Source: Cytobacillus sp. IB215665 (GTDB lineage: Bacteria; Bacillota; Bacilli; Bacillales; SM2101). From it: 64,000 bases of DNA. The position numbers and the translations under genes are program-made. Below, piece after piece: positions 1-8,648 of this stretch (its first letter is position 1; the number at the start of each line of letters is the position of its first letter). Under the pieces are notes generated by a model. It ran no database searches. It saw only the letters and a list, made by a program, of their open reading frames with translations, and was not told the origin of the DNA. The stretch spans positions 1 to 64,000 of the forward strand of contig NZ_JAXBME010000007.1 in the NCBI RefSeq assembly GCF_033963835.1, in the 5' to 3' direction.

Positions 1-230
1 GTGAATTTTAGTAAGCTCAAATTCACCTCTCTTTATTTTTTTAGCTAGTTATGTCCCAGCCTCTTTACTTTAATGAGGACAATTCTAACGATTCCTCACC
101 CTCCTCGGCGAGAAACCAGATTTTTTATGAATTCCCTTTTGAAAGAACTTTCATACATATATTGATTCTCAGATGTTTGCTTCATTGGCAAAGAGAAGAT
201 AAAACGGACCGCACCTTTAAAGATAAAGGT

Positions 231-586
231 ATTTGAGAGCATTGTGGACTTTCACAATATAAGAGAATTAGATATCATATTAGATTCTGAAGATGAATCT
301 ACGCTCTTTATAACAAGTGGTGGAAAAGCATACAGCAATACTTACTTATCACGTTACATTATTAAGCAATAACTAGAACTGTATTAGAATTAGATTTTGT
401 GATTAATCGTCCGTACCTAATCAACCCTCATACATATCTTCACTGTTCCCGATTATTTCTTATCATAGCTAAGCAGATATTTATAAAATTATGCGTTCAC
501 TTTGCCATGAAAAAATTGACACAACGATCGATAATTTATTTAGAAGGAAGATAAAGGAGTGCATTTGTAGGATCAGGGGGTGTTGA
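231..586 (+). pseudogene. decayed tyrosine recombinase (phage-integrase type), C-terminal remnant
   Basis: No intact frame exists, but stitching frames gives pieces that resemble the catalytic half of a tyrosine recombinase. The stretch near 300-371 reads TLFITSGGKAYSNTYLSRY, like the loop before the catalytic His-Arg box. Around 417-450 the frame reads NPHTYLHC, matching the PHTxRH box with the arginine changed to leucine. From about 486 another frame reads ADIYKIMRSLCHEKIDTT, matching the LGHxxxxTT box with glycine changed to cysteine. Frames change between boxes and a stop sits just before ADI, so the gene is dead. The match is from motif memory only; it could be a Tn554-like or XerD-like relic. 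Confidence 0.45.
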
Positions 587-1246
587 CTGAGTATGGGTAG
601 AATAACAAGTTATTTAATGTAACCTGCCTATGATAGTCTAATTGAACGGATTGCTACTACAGATTTTCGTGCTTTATTTGACCATAAGTCAACCGAAAAC
701 CATCTAGTAGAAATATCAAAATATACGATAATATGGGTGGTTTTTTGGAAAGAATTTTCTTAAAAACGTTTCTTAAAACTAGTGAATGTCATTAAAAGCT
801 CATATTTAAACTGTAAGGTATTTGAGACTAATTTATACCTACATTAAGTGTAGATTAAAAGCCTCTTAAATCGAAAAATACGAACTCGAATTTCCTCAGC
901 TAGCCATTAAACTTTTATATCCTCCAAATATAATTTTCAAAATCAACATTAATCCTTTTTTTTGTTGCTTTTATGTTCTTCTTTATGCGGAGCTGTAAGT
1001 AAATACGTTCATAATTTTTCCTCCTAATTTTTTTAATACATATGTAAGACGTATGTGCATGTAATTTGTCACACTTTTTAAAAAAAGAAGAAAAATAGAA
1101 TATTATCAGAAAATATAAATATATTTATTCTTTTTATCGAATTATTGAGCAAATTGGAAGTTTTTCTTTCTATAATCCATGAGATACTTAAATATCCAAA
1201 ATTAATCTCTAAAGTATTTGTGTTAAGGTTTTTTATAATCAACTGT
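587..1246. other. intergenic stretch without a supported gene
   Basis: The frame following 655 (AYDSLIERIATTDFRALFDH) looks weakly protein-like and may belong to a second decayed mobile-element gene, but it has no start or recognisable family. From about 780 to 1246 the DNA is very AT-rich, and I see no gene, repeat or terminator in it. A good ribosome site pointing left near 1015-1025 serves only a nine-codon frame. Confidence 0.4.
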
Positions 1247-1260
1247 TAGGGGGGACTAGA

Positions 1261-1794
1261 ATGAAACAAGAGAAAATCAAGAATGATGTACTTCATCTAT
1301 ACGACGTGTATAGTAGTCGAATTTTGAAATTTATTTTTGTGCTTACTAAGGACTACCATACAGCTGAAGATTTAACACAGGATACATTTATAAAGGTTAA
1401 TAACTCATATGATCAGCTGAAGGATAAGGAAAAAGTGGAAACTTGGTTATTTCAAATTGCTCATAACTTATCAATGGATCATATTAGAAGAAAAAGATTT
1501 AGTGTCTTGGACCATATTGTTCCAACCTTGCAAAAGAAAGAAAGTAGTCCCTCGTTAGATAAAGTAATAATTATCAATGAAAGTGTTAGAGAATTGTATG
1601 ATGTTATTAGCAAACTAAAACCCACATATCGTGAAATTATTATCCTGAGGAAGATAGAAGAACTATCAATTAAAGAAACTAGTGAAGTTTTAGGGTGGTC
1701 TGAAAGTAAAGTTACAACTACTTTATCTAGAGCTATGAAACTTCTTCATAAAGAATTAGAGAAAGGAGGGCATATTTATGAACAATCGTCCTAA
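1261..1794 (+). CDS. ECF-type RNA polymerase sigma factor
   Basis: This 177-residue protein has the two domains of an extracytoplasmic-function sigma factor. Region 2 spans about residues 10-80, with the DLTQDTF helix that contacts the -10 element and core polymerase. Region 4 spans about 118-168, with a helix-turn-helix around IKETSEVLGWSESKV. A run of six G at 1249-1254, six bases before ATG, fixes the start. The gene overlaps the next one by 17 bp, which fits co-translation with a membrane partner that restrains it. The regulon is not predictable here, and I could not find a convincing autoregulatory promoter. Confidence 0.9.
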   Translation: MKQEKIKNDVLHLYDVYSSRILKFIFVLTKDYHTAEDLTQDTFIKVNNSYDQLKDKEKVETWLFQIAHNLSMDHIRRKRFSVLDHIVPTLQKKESSPSLDKVIIINESVRELYDVISKLKPTYREIIILRKIEELSIKETSEVLGWSESKVTTTLSRAMKLLHKELEKGGHIYEQSS

Positions 1795-2356
1795 AGAATA
1801 TCCATTTAACCATGTAAAAAAACTAGATGACCACATACATTGGAACCCTCAAAAACAATTAGAACTTAGACAAAAGTTAGAGAATAACATACATAAGAAA
1901 AATAGAAGTAAAAAATTCACACTTTTCTTAATTCCATTTCTAGGAGTGGTTAGTTCAGTTTGCATCGTTACTATTCTGTTAGCTCCTATATTGCTAGATG
2001 AAGACAAACCAGTCCTAAGTACTGCAGCAAACACTGAAAATAACATCGCAGTTGCTGACCTTGATGTTGAGGGTATATTAAACGGGAACTTTAACATACA
2101 TTACGTAGAATTAGATCTTAATAAAGGATCAGAATGTAATTTTTGGTTAAACAATCTTCATGATAGTTACAATTATAAATATAAAGTGTATGCTCCAGAT
2201 GGAAATCTAGTAGGAGAATCTACATCTGCTGGTACACAGGAGAGATTATATTCAGTAGATTTAAACCAATATGGATCTGGCAAATATAAAATCAAGGTGT
2301 ATACTCCAGCAGGTAATATCGGAGGGAAATATCATTTAAGAGTCAGAAATTTCTAA
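1778..2356 (+). CDS. membrane protein paired with the ECF sigma factor (probable anti-sigma factor)
   Basis: A 192-residue protein with a charged cytosolic head (residues 1-46), one membrane span (about 47-73) and an outer domain (about 74-192) rich in Tyr, Gly and Asn that looks like a beta-sandwich. The AAAGGAGG site inside the sigma gene fixes the start. Position and topology fit a single-pass anti-sigma factor. I see no HxxxCxxC zinc anti-sigma motif, and the head is short, so the partner role is inferred from context. The outer part repeats a pattern (YKVYAPDGNLVG, then YKIKVYTPAGNIGG) like sugar-binding or pre-peptidase beta domains and may be the sensor. Confidence 0.7.
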   Translation: MNNRPKEYPFNHVKKLDDHIHWNPQKQLELRQKLENNIHKKNRSKKFTLFLIPFLGVVSSVCIVTILLAPILLDEDKPVLSTAANTENNIAVADLDVEGILNGNFNIHYVELDLNKGSECNFWLNNLHDSYNYKYKVYAPDGNLVGESTSAGTQERLYSVDLNQYGSGKYKIKVYTPAGNIGGKYHLRVRNF

Positions 2357-2891
2357 GAAAGATTTTTGGATACATATCATATGATGATCAAAATAAAACC
2401 TTATTGTTGTATAAACAATATGATTATTTTTCTTATGGAAGGGCTGTTTACGTACACTTTGTTGATTTTTCACATACACTTTAGTTTGTTATATTTAGTC
2501 TATAGAGAAGAAAACAATCCCCTGGACGTTAGTAATATTCGGATTTAGCTTCCGAAAAGCAACAATTAATGCGAAAAACATCTTTTTAGAAGGCTGTTTT
2601 CGAGTTGTTTCTCCAACCAAAAAAATTAGCGACGCATTCCCCTTCAAAATCTATTTGATTTAATGGAGTTTAGTCGCTAAGGTCTTCATTCACCTTGTTC
2701 TTCAATTTATTTGTTTATTAAGTCGAGGGTAGCTCCTCCTGTAGTTAAAACCATAACTACGGTTCTAAAAATAAAGTTTCCAATAGTTTTTCGAAAGTTC
2801 CTTTTGGAACTCTTTTCTTATATCTTGATGTTATCGTCTTATCAAATTGGCCAAATTAATTTGATGGAGCATCATCGTTTGGAAAAGATTC
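2357..2891. other. intergenic region with hairpins and a MITE end
   Basis: No gene is supported. An 8-bp inverted repeat (TTAGCGAC at about 2627-2634, GTCGCTAA at 2671-2678) brackets a 36-base loop. A left-end copy of the dispersed MITE-like repeat (AAGGCTGTTTTCGAG) begins near 2590 without a clear right end. Near 2802-2823 a short AGTTCC/GGAACT hairpin is followed by TTTT and could end rightward transcription. Confidence 0.45.
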
Positions 2892-3617
2892 CTATACTTC
2901 GATTTTTGCACTCTTTTTAAGGACAACCCCTAACAAAACAAATAATGTAAGCGATCCAATAGCATATTGTAGTGGAGAGAACGGATTTGATCCCACCATG
3001 GCTGGATAGAAATAGCCGGGAAAATTCTCAATTAACTTTAAAAGAAACTCGCTATGAATCATCCCTTTGATTATATACAAGGCATTTGGTAAAAACAACA
3101 ACATGGCTGTTAAGATACCATATACCGCACCACTACGAACACCATATAAAAATAGAAGATACCCAAATAAGAAATATGTCATTACCAAGAGAAAGACATT
3201 CACAGAGAATCCAGCCAGGAAAGAGAGCTTTAATTCACCAGGAACACCCAGTGATTTCGTAACTAGAAGTAGTACAATACCTATCACTATATAAAGTAAA
3301 CTTACCGAAAGAGCGATGATACCATTTGCGAAAACATAGTTTCTCCTATTTTGCACCGAATTATTGATCAGAGAAATCGTTTTAGTCGAGTAGTCTCTAT
3401 TGATAAAATAAAGCGGCATTAAGACTGCTGCGAGCATACCGAGCATACCATAAAAATTTGAAACATATTTGATGTTAAAGGTGGTGGTCTCGTTAAGGAT
3501 AAAGTAAGCCACAGCCAATGCGGGTACACAAGCACCCAACAAACCAACAAATAGATAACCATTTTTAAGCAGCTCTTTCATGTTGTAAACCACATATTTG
3601 TTAATACTGAATGTCAT
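2892..3617 (-). CDS. ABC transporter permease (ABC-2 type)
   Basis: About 241 residues with six hydrophobic spans, typical of the membrane subunit of small bacteriocin-immunity or lantibiotic-protection exporters (BcrB/LanE-like). The frame can begin at GTG 3626, but an AGAGG site eight bases before ATG 3617 makes the ATG more likely. The gene starts 17 bp inside the end of the ATPase gene, so the two are translationally coupled and probably form one transporter. The substrate cannot be read from sequence. The HTH regulator and small membrane protein upstream suggest the locus responds to a membrane-active compound or internal cue; that is inference. Confidence 0.8.
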   Translation of the reverse strand: MTFSINKYVVYNMKELLKNGYLFVGLLGACVPALAVAYFILNETTTFNIKYVSNFYGMLGMLAAVLMPLYFINRDYSTKTISLINNSVQNRRNYVFANGIIALSVSLLYIVIGIVLLLVTKSLGVPGELKLSFLAGFSVNVFLLVMTYFLFGYLLFLYGVRSGAVYGILTAMLLFLPNALYIIKGMIHSEFLLKLIENFPGYFYPAMVGSNPFSPLQYAIGSLTLFVLLGVVLKKSAKIEV

Positions 3618-4470
3618 GATATTCACCTCTGAATTTGTTCATATAGACATTACGCAGGGTGTTCTTCTCCGAAGTAAAATCAATTAGTTTGAGACCTAGT
3701 CGATTTACCATTTCGAAAACCTCAGCGTTGTCCACAGTTGTTTCAATCCGGATATCTTTGTCACCTGAATGGATTACGTTCCCAAAGTGTTGTTTCGAAG
3801 CGAATGTAGCTAAATCAACCGAATTCTCAAAGACTAAGCTGATAGTTCGTTGCTTAATTTTCTTAAAGTGCTGTTCACCAGCAATCGCGCCATTATCTAA
3901 AAATAAAACTCGATCGCAAATCGTTTCAATATCCTCTAATTTATGACTAGAAATTAAAATACCGACATTTCGTTCATCAGCCATTCTTCTCAATTCCTGC
4001 AAAACCTCAAAAGACGTTTCCACATCCATACCGTTAGTAGGTTCATCTAATATTATATAGCTTGGATTATTTAGTAGACTAATAACGATACCTAACTTCT
4101 GTCGCATTCCTAAAGAATATTCCTTCACCTTTTTATTCAACACATCGAATAATTGCAAGTTCTGCAAGAGCTCCTCATATTCATTGAGTTTGAACGTGTT
4201 TCCGTAAATTCCTGAAAAATAAGTTAAGTGGAATAATCCCGTCTTATTACTGAATAGCTTTGGTTCCTCAATCAAGTACCCTACGTGATGATTGTCTGCA
4301 ACTGATCCCTCATAAGTTTGAATAGTTTGCGCTATAATCTTTATCAAGGTACTTTTTCCAGCGCCGTTTCTCCCAATCAAACCAACGATTTCTCCTTGGT
4401 TGAAATCTAAAGAAAGATCGTTTAGAACTATTGAACTTCCATATCGCTTAGTTAGCATATTTATCAACAT
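3601..4470 (-). CDS. ABC transporter ATP-binding protein (BcrA/LanF-like)
   Basis: A 289-residue ATPase with Walker A GRNGAGKST (residues 33-41), signature YSLGMRQK (about 130), Walker B YIILDEPTNGMD and the switch histidine in SSHKLED. About 75 residues follow the nucleotide-binding domain, as in BcrA-type exporters of peptide antibiotics. GGGGGAT eight bases before the ATG supports the start. It lies 45 bp after the small membrane protein gene and overlaps the permease gene, so all four leftward genes are likely one operon. The exporter class is known to move lipids or cationic peptides, but the substrate here is unknown. Confidence 0.88.
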   Translation of the reverse strand: MLINMLTKRYGSSIVLNDLSLDFNQGEIVGLIGRNGAGKSTLIKIIAQTIQTYEGSVADNHHVGYLIEEPKLFSNKTGLFHLTYFSGIYGNTFKLNEYEELLQNLQLFDVLNKKVKEYSLGMRQKLGIVISLLNNPSYIILDEPTNGMDVETSFEVLQELRRMADERNVGILISSHKLEDIETICDRVLFLDNGAIAGEQHFKKIKQRTISLVFENSVDLATFASKQHFGNVIHSGDKDIRIETTVDNAEVFEMVNRLGLKLIDFTSEKNTLRNVYMNKFRGEYHDIQY

Positions 4471-4515
4471 TGTCTAATCCCCCATCCATGACTGAGTCTC
4501 GCCCTCTATCTTTCC

Positions 4516-4854
4516 TTATAAAAAATCCTTTTTATATTGTATGGCTAAGTAAATTCCACCAGCTAGAAATGCCAATCCATATTTGTACAAGAAAAAAATG
4601 TTCCACATATACTCTTTAGGAAAAAACATGTCACATAGTACAATTACCATCAGCACACAGTAACTGCTTTTCATATAGATTCTATTTGTTCGTTCGTCGT
4701 CTTTCCCAATCTTCTTATACAATACTAAAACAAAAATAATACTACCTATGAACAGTAAAAAACCAACTCCAAGGAGAATTTGAAAGTTTTCTTGAGATTG
4801 CTCAGCCCAAGACTTTAAAGGGGAAAATATTGCGTTAGTGATATAATTAAACAT
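4516..4854 (-). CDS. small membrane protein encoded with an HTH regulator (DUF2178-like)
   Basis: About 112 residues with three or four membrane spans and a short cytosolic loop KIGKDDERT between spans 1 and 2. That DERT-type loop is typical of DUF2178-like proteins that accompany small YvaO-type regulators. An in-frame ATG occurs upstream at 4875, but AAAGGA sits at the right distance from ATG 4854, and this start overlaps the regulator stop by 8 bp (ATGTTTAA), implying coupling. Biochemical function is unknown; it may sense or modulate the regulator or the adjacent ABC exporter. Confidence 0.75.
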   Translation of the reverse strand: MFNYITNAIFSPLKSWAEQSQENFQILLGVGFLLFIGSIIFVLVLYKKIGKDDERTNRIYMKSSYCVLMVIVLCDMFFPKEYMWNIFFLYKYGLAFLAGGIYLAIQYKKDFL

Positions 4855-5083
4855 TTTGATCATTTCCTTTCGCATAAGTAAAAATATCGTTTACATCAAC
4901 ATTAAAAAATTCGGCAATTCGAAAGGCTAACAGCAGAGTCGGAACATAATTACCTTTTTCCATTACGAAGATTGTTTGTTTGGAAACCCCGACTTTGTCT
5001 GCTAATTCTTGCTGAGACATTCTAGCAAGCACACGATATTCATAAACCTTATTTGATATCGAATCACCAAAATCTTTCTTCAT
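4847..5083 (-). CDS. XRE-family helix-turn-helix regulator
   Basis: A compact 78-residue protein that is almost entirely one Cro/CI-type HTH domain: MSQQELADKVGVSKQTIFVMEKG is the helix-turn-helix, followed by the usual PTLLLAFRIAEFFNVDVNDIF ending. There is no separate effector domain. The frame can open at GTG 5092 or ATG 5089, but AGAGG ending eight bases before ATG 5083 favours that start. It heads a leftward operon with a small membrane protein and an ABC exporter and probably controls it. The very AT-rich upstream DNA (about 5100-5190) contains several TTATA/AAAGTA blocks that may be its site. Confidence 0.88.
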   Translation of the reverse strand: MKKDFGDSISNKVYEYRVLARMSQQELADKVGVSKQTIFVMEKGNYVPTLLLAFRIAEFFNVDVNDIFTYAKGNDQNV

Positions 5084-5841
5084 GACCATCACCTCTTGAA
5101 TGAAATTATAAACTCTATTTTTATAAAAGTAAAGTAAACTTATACAAAAATATTATATACTTTTATATTTTCTTATATTACTTTAATTTAACAAGAGCCA
5201 AAATGCATAAAAAACCTGACGAATTTCATGTTTCGTCAGGTTCACATATCAATCTGGTGAATTATTGATATTCAATGGTACAGTCGGGTGATAATATTTA
5301 CAGCCTAACAATAATTTGGATAAATCAGCTTTTTCCTAAGGGTCAAGAAAATTCCTCCAGTTATATTCACGACTACCAACTTAAAAATGTCCTTTTGCAT
5401 TAAGTGTTTGGAGGATTACCTTTTTTACTAGATTTCTAACATATTAATTCGTATCACATTAGAAAAAATTTTATATTTCCGTTTAACGCTAATAACATAA
5501 TTGTTTCCACTTCTTTATTGTTATTTCATATGATAAAAACAATGACCTTCTAGAACTATGGGATATACCTTATAAAATAGTAATTTTAATTAATATAATT
5601 GAAACTTTTTAAGAGAGAAAACGTAAATTTTTAAAAGGGTATTTATTGGTTATTAAGGAATTTACTAGTAAATAAGGTCGTATTTATTTCAACAATAATA
5701 ATATATTTTGTTTCTACAATTTTAACTTTAGATAGTCCCTAAAGAATGGTTGACTATTTTTCAAAAAGATAAATGGTAAATAATATAATAATAGAAATTT
5801 AGAACGAGAAGATAATCGTCTAAATGGATGGAGGTTTTGGC
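5084..5841. other. intergenic region between divergent transcripts
   Basis: No gene is supported. The left part holds the promoter zone of the HTH/ABC operon. A 9-bp hairpin (CCTGACGAA with TTCGTCAGG, 5214-5242) lies in the middle. From about 5300 to 5841 the DNA is AT-rich with no recognisable repeat; TATAATAATAG just before 5800 is a plausible -10 for the following lipoprotein gene. Confidence 0.5.
5214..5242 (-). terminator. hairpin with leftward T-run
   Basis: CCTGACGAA pairs with TTCGTCAGG around a short loop. Read leftward the stem is followed by six T, the layout of an intrinsic terminator. There is no leftward gene just upstream of it, so it may be a relic or insulate the HTH operon promoter. 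Confidence 0.5.
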
Positions 5842-6804
5842 ATGAACAAAACGATTATGGGTTTCGCTGCTACAATAGCGCTCTTATTTTTATACGCTTG
5901 CTCACCAACAAATGAGGAGAGAGGTATAACGGATGAAAAGGAGGAAGTGAACAAAGAAAGCCTCATTTTATCATTTAAAAATCCTCAAACGAATCAAGAA
6001 TTTAAAATCGTGAAAGCTTATAAGCTTTTTGAAGGATTACGAGAAAAAACAGAAGAAAGCTCTGAGCGTTCTAAGTTGGATGTATATAAGGAAGTGGTTA
6101 TTGACCCCATTTATCAAGACTGTTTTGCGAACGCAGAATATCCAAATATGGCGGATTCAATTTTACATTCAGCACCCGATTTGTTCACACCGTTGACTAT
6201 ACTAGGTGAAAAAATTGAGGAAAAACAAGTTGAGAAAGCCATACAGCAAGCGTTAATCAAATCATCCAATATTCTTCCATCTTCAAAGGAAACTACAGTG
6301 TGTCTGTTTACCACCACTAACTCTAATACTTCGCCTATGTTTACGGTTGGAGCTGGGAAAATTATTATTCTATACAACTACTATTTTGACAATAATTTCA
6401 TTAAAGCAGGAACTGCTCATGAATATCATCATAGTGTTTGGACAGAGAGATACTTAAATAACGATAAACCTTTCACTGTTTTAGATAATATCATCTTTGA
6501 AGGGAAGGCCGTCACGTTCGAAAAGTTAATATACCCTGAAGTTGAATTGACCCGAATAAATGAGAGCTATGACAAAGAAAACTGGGAAAAAATCAAAAAC
6601 AATCTTCATACAGTTAATTTGAATAGGGCTTTAGAAATAATCAGAGGTGAAAATGGGTTACCTCTTGGTTACGGTTATAGCGAAGGTTATAAAATGGTAC
6701 AATCCTATCTCGATTTACACCCAGAACTTTCGCCAGAAGAGTGGACTCCTATTGAAGCCAGAGAAATTTTCGACGATGGCAACTATATAGATAACTACCA
6801 ATAA
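5842..6804 (+). CDS. lipoprotein with DUF2268-like zinc-protease motif
   Basis: A 320-residue exported lipoprotein. The leader ends in the lipobox LYAC, so the mature protein would be anchored by Cys-20. The central part carries GTAHEYHHSVW, an HExxH zinc-protease motif, followed about 28 residues later by IFEGKAVTFEK, which supplies the glutamate typical of DUF2268 predicted metalloproteases. GGAGG seven bases before ATG 5842 selects this start over the frame opening at 5824. Protease activity is predicted from motifs only. The gene stands alone; a CGCTCAG/CTGAGCG hairpin follows it. Confidence 0.8.
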   Translation: MNKTIMGFAATIALLFLYACSPTNEERGITDEKEEVNKESLILSFKNPQTNQEFKIVKAYKLFEGLREKTEESSERSKLDVYKEVVIDPIYQDCFANAEYPNMADSILHSAPDLFTPLTILGEKIEEKQVEKAIQQALIKSSNILPSSKETTVCLFTTTNSNTSPMFTVGAGKIIILYNYYFDNNFIKAGTAHEYHHSVWTERYLNNDKPFTVLDNIIFEGKAVTFEKLIYPEVELTRINESYDKENWEKIKNNLHTVNLNRALEIIRGENGLPLGYGYSEGYKMVQSYLDLHPELSPEEWTPIEAREIFDDGNYIDNYQ

Positions 6805-6806
6805 CA

Positions 6807-6830
6807 AAACGCTCAGTTAAGCCTGAGCGA
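6807..6830 (+). terminator. hairpin after the lipoprotein gene
   Basis: CGCTCAG and CTGAGCG form a 7-bp GC-rich stem with a 6-base loop immediately after the stop codon. The T-run after it is poor, so termination efficiency is uncertain. Confidence 0.5.
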
Positions 6831-7130
6831 TTCGTATAGTTATTTTAGCTTTGCTATGTCATGGTTGTAAATGTACTTTATATTATGTTCTCCTCACTCT
6901 TTGGTGTGTGCAAGATAGAACTAATTTGATGATCACAAATGTTCATTGCGGTTAATAATAAAAAGAAAATTAGGACAATTCACTTATATAATAGGTATCT
7001 ATTTTATAAGGAGGAATTACCTTTTATTTTCTTTGATACACGTAATCCATCATCAGTTAAACTATCGATATGTGACACATTTGGTGTACAATATAAGGAG
7101 TTGAACTGTTTGTGGAGATGATTATAATAG
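6831..7130. other. intergenic stretch
   Basis: A 60-codon frame here lacks a ribosome site and family resemblance. I see only AT-rich DNA leading to the ribosome site of the next gene. Confidence 0.4.
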
Positions 7131-7691
7131 ATGAAAAAAATATACGTTGTTACGTTATTGTTGATTCTTGGATTTGGATACTCAGTTTATTATATCGATA
7201 GTAGATATCAAGTTGAAAATACACATGAATCAATTGAGTCTAGTTTAAAAGAGTGGTTAAATAGAAGTCAACAGCGTCAATTAAATCCTACTCCTATAAA
7301 GAATCCTACACTTATAGAGAAATTTAAATTAGATGATACATCAACTCATATTGGTTTATTTCAATTAGAAAACGATAACATTGGTTATGTTCGATTAATT
7401 GAAGGATTAAATGGCAAATTAAAAATGGCTGGTGCAGGACACGGTACTAACGAAATCAAATATCGAGAAATAGAAACGAACAAGGGATTATATGCAATTT
7501 TGATCGGAAAAAACCCAGAGAAAAAAATTGATAATATTCTAGTTAACATCATGTTTGAAAATTACAACTTTAATGTTGATGTATCAACTGAGGAACTCTT
7601 TGTTAGGTATCATAAATTTACTGAAAGATTAGATACTCCTTTTCCTGCTGAATTAACATTGTTTGATAAGAACAATGAAGTAATTGAATAA
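7131..7691 (+). CDS. hypothetical exported or membrane-anchored protein
   Basis: A 186-residue protein that I do not recognise. It starts with a positively charged hydrophobic segment (residues 1-24, no lipobox Cys), so it is secreted or held by a signal anchor. The rest is soluble, with an alternating pattern that suggests beta-strands. GGAGATG upstream of the ATG is an acceptable ribosome site. It stands alone between a lipoprotein gene and a block of structured repeats. Confidence 0.65.
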   Translation: MKKIYVVTLLLILGFGYSVYYIDSRYQVENTHESIESSLKEWLNRSQQRQLNPTPIKNPTLIEKFKLDDTSTHIGLFQLENDNIGYVRLIEGLNGKLKMAGAGHGTNEIKYREIETNKGLYAILIGKNPEKKIDNILVNIMFENYNFNVDVSTEELFVRYHKFTERLDTPFPAELTLFDKNNEVIE

Positions 7692-7831
7692 ATTGAGTTA
7701 ATCTACAGTTTGAAACATCTTTTCCACATACTATTATTTAATTCCCATCTTAGACCTATTGCTTCTATTCCGGTTAAACTTGATCAACTCCCAGCAATAA
7801 AACTGAACGGCCTGTTATGATAGATTTCAAG

Positions 7832-7888
7832 ACTTTACATATGACTTGTAAAGATGTGGTTGGTGAAAAGGTATACCTTTTCATCAAC
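7832..7888. repeat. two adjacent hairpins including a long palindrome
   Basis: CTTTAC and GTAAAG form a small hairpin at 7832-7852. Just after it, 7864-7883 is a perfect 20-bp palindrome TGAAAAGGTATACCTTTTCA, extended on both sides by GTTG/CAAC to span 7859-7888 with one G-T pair. Neither arm is followed by a clear T-run. It may be a protein-binding site, a structured RNA or a relic of a repeat. Confidence 0.6.
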
Positions 7889-7981
7889 TGTTAACCTGCT
7901 CCATGCTTTAGGATGGATTTTCATACTATACGCCCTCCTTTTCTCTCATTTTGAACATAAATGAATCGAGATATAATAAAG

Positions 7982-8119
7982 AAATGTGACCATTGAGGTC
8001 ACATTTCCTATTTTAGTGGTCATATTTTTGGTCACAACTTTGGTCACATTTTACTTGATGGTCACAACTTTGGTCACATTTTACTTGATGGTCACAACTT
8101 TGGTCATAAAACTGTGACC
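7982..8119. repeat. iteron-like array of GGTCA motifs, 30-bp tandem unit
   Basis: The array opens with a perfect hairpin (AAATGTGACC with GGTCACATTT, 7982-8006). Eight GGTCA motifs on the plus strand begin at 7997, 8018, 8030, 8042, 8060, 8072, 8090 and 8102, and TGACC occurs at both edges (7987 and 8115). Spacing alternates 12 and 18 bp, which makes a 30-bp tandem unit between 8030 and 8108. It lies just beyond the 3' end of queF, with no other gene within 300 bp. Regular spacing suggests cooperative protein binding, but no function is known to me. Confidence 0.75.
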
Positions 8120-8150
8120 ATTTACAGGATATTTTAGGATAATGTAGGAA

Positions 8151-8648
8151 TTATCTGTTATCAATCTTCTCTGGATATAGGTCATGATTCATTAATCTGT
8201 AGTTAGCCATTTCTTCATATTTAGTGCCAGGAATGCCGTAATTACAGTAAGGATCAATACTGATACCACCTCTAGGAGTGAATTTACCCCATACTTCGAT
8301 GTATCTTGGTTGCATCAGTTTAATTAAATCATTCATAATAATATTCATGCAATCTTCATGGAAATCTCCGTGATTTCTAAAACTAAATAAATATAGTTTA
8401 AGAGATTTACTTTCCACCATTTTTACATCTGGAATATAGCTAATGTAAATAGTTGCAAAGTCTGGTTGACCGGTTTTTGGACACAGGCTAGTAAATTCAG
8501 GAAAATTCATTTTTACGAAGTAATCTCTATTCGTATGTTTATTATCAAAAGCCTCTAAAATGTCAGGTGAATATTCAAATATATAGTTTGTTCCTTGGTT
8601 TCCTAATAGCGTTATATCCTTAAGTTCTTCATCTTTTCTTCCTTGCAT
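8151..8648 (-). CDS. queF: NADPH-dependent 7-cyano-7-deazaguanine reductase (preQ1 synthase)
   Basis: QueF reduces preQ0 to preQ1, the last free-base step before the modified base is inserted into tRNA. The 165-residue length is that of the short, tunnel-fold QueF form. [18 protein letters not shown] carries the nucleophilic Cys and the conserved Asp. [20 protein letters not shown] is the family motif for NADPH and substrate contacts. AGGAGAG before the ATG supports the start. It is the last gene of queC-queD-queE-queF, 94 bp after queE, so all four proteins of the GTP-to-preQ1 branch except GTP cyclohydrolase are encoded together. Confidence 0.96.
   Translation of the reverse strand: MQGRKDEELKDITLLGNQGTNYIFEYSPDILEAFDNKHTNRDYFVKMNFPEFTSLCPKTGQPDFATIYISYIPDVKMVESKSLKLYLFSFRNHGDFHEDCMNIIMNDLIKLMQPRYIEVWGKFTPRGGISIDPYCNYGIPGTKYEEMANYRLMNHDLYPEKIDNR

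Noticed and set aside
51-236. 61-codon rightward frame at the left edge
   Set aside because: No ribosome site and no family pattern; it lies in the decayed recombinase area.
2366-2548. 60-codon frame after the first anti-sigma-like gene
   Set aside because: It starts 10 bp after a stop without a ribosome site and its composition is that of AT-rich non-coding DNA.
6939-7121. 60-codon frame before the exported protein gene
   Set aside because: No Shine-Dalgarno sequence and no recognisable motif.
8018-8108. Possible CRISPR array
   Set aside because: The 30-bp units are directly joined with no unique spacers, and no cas gene is present.
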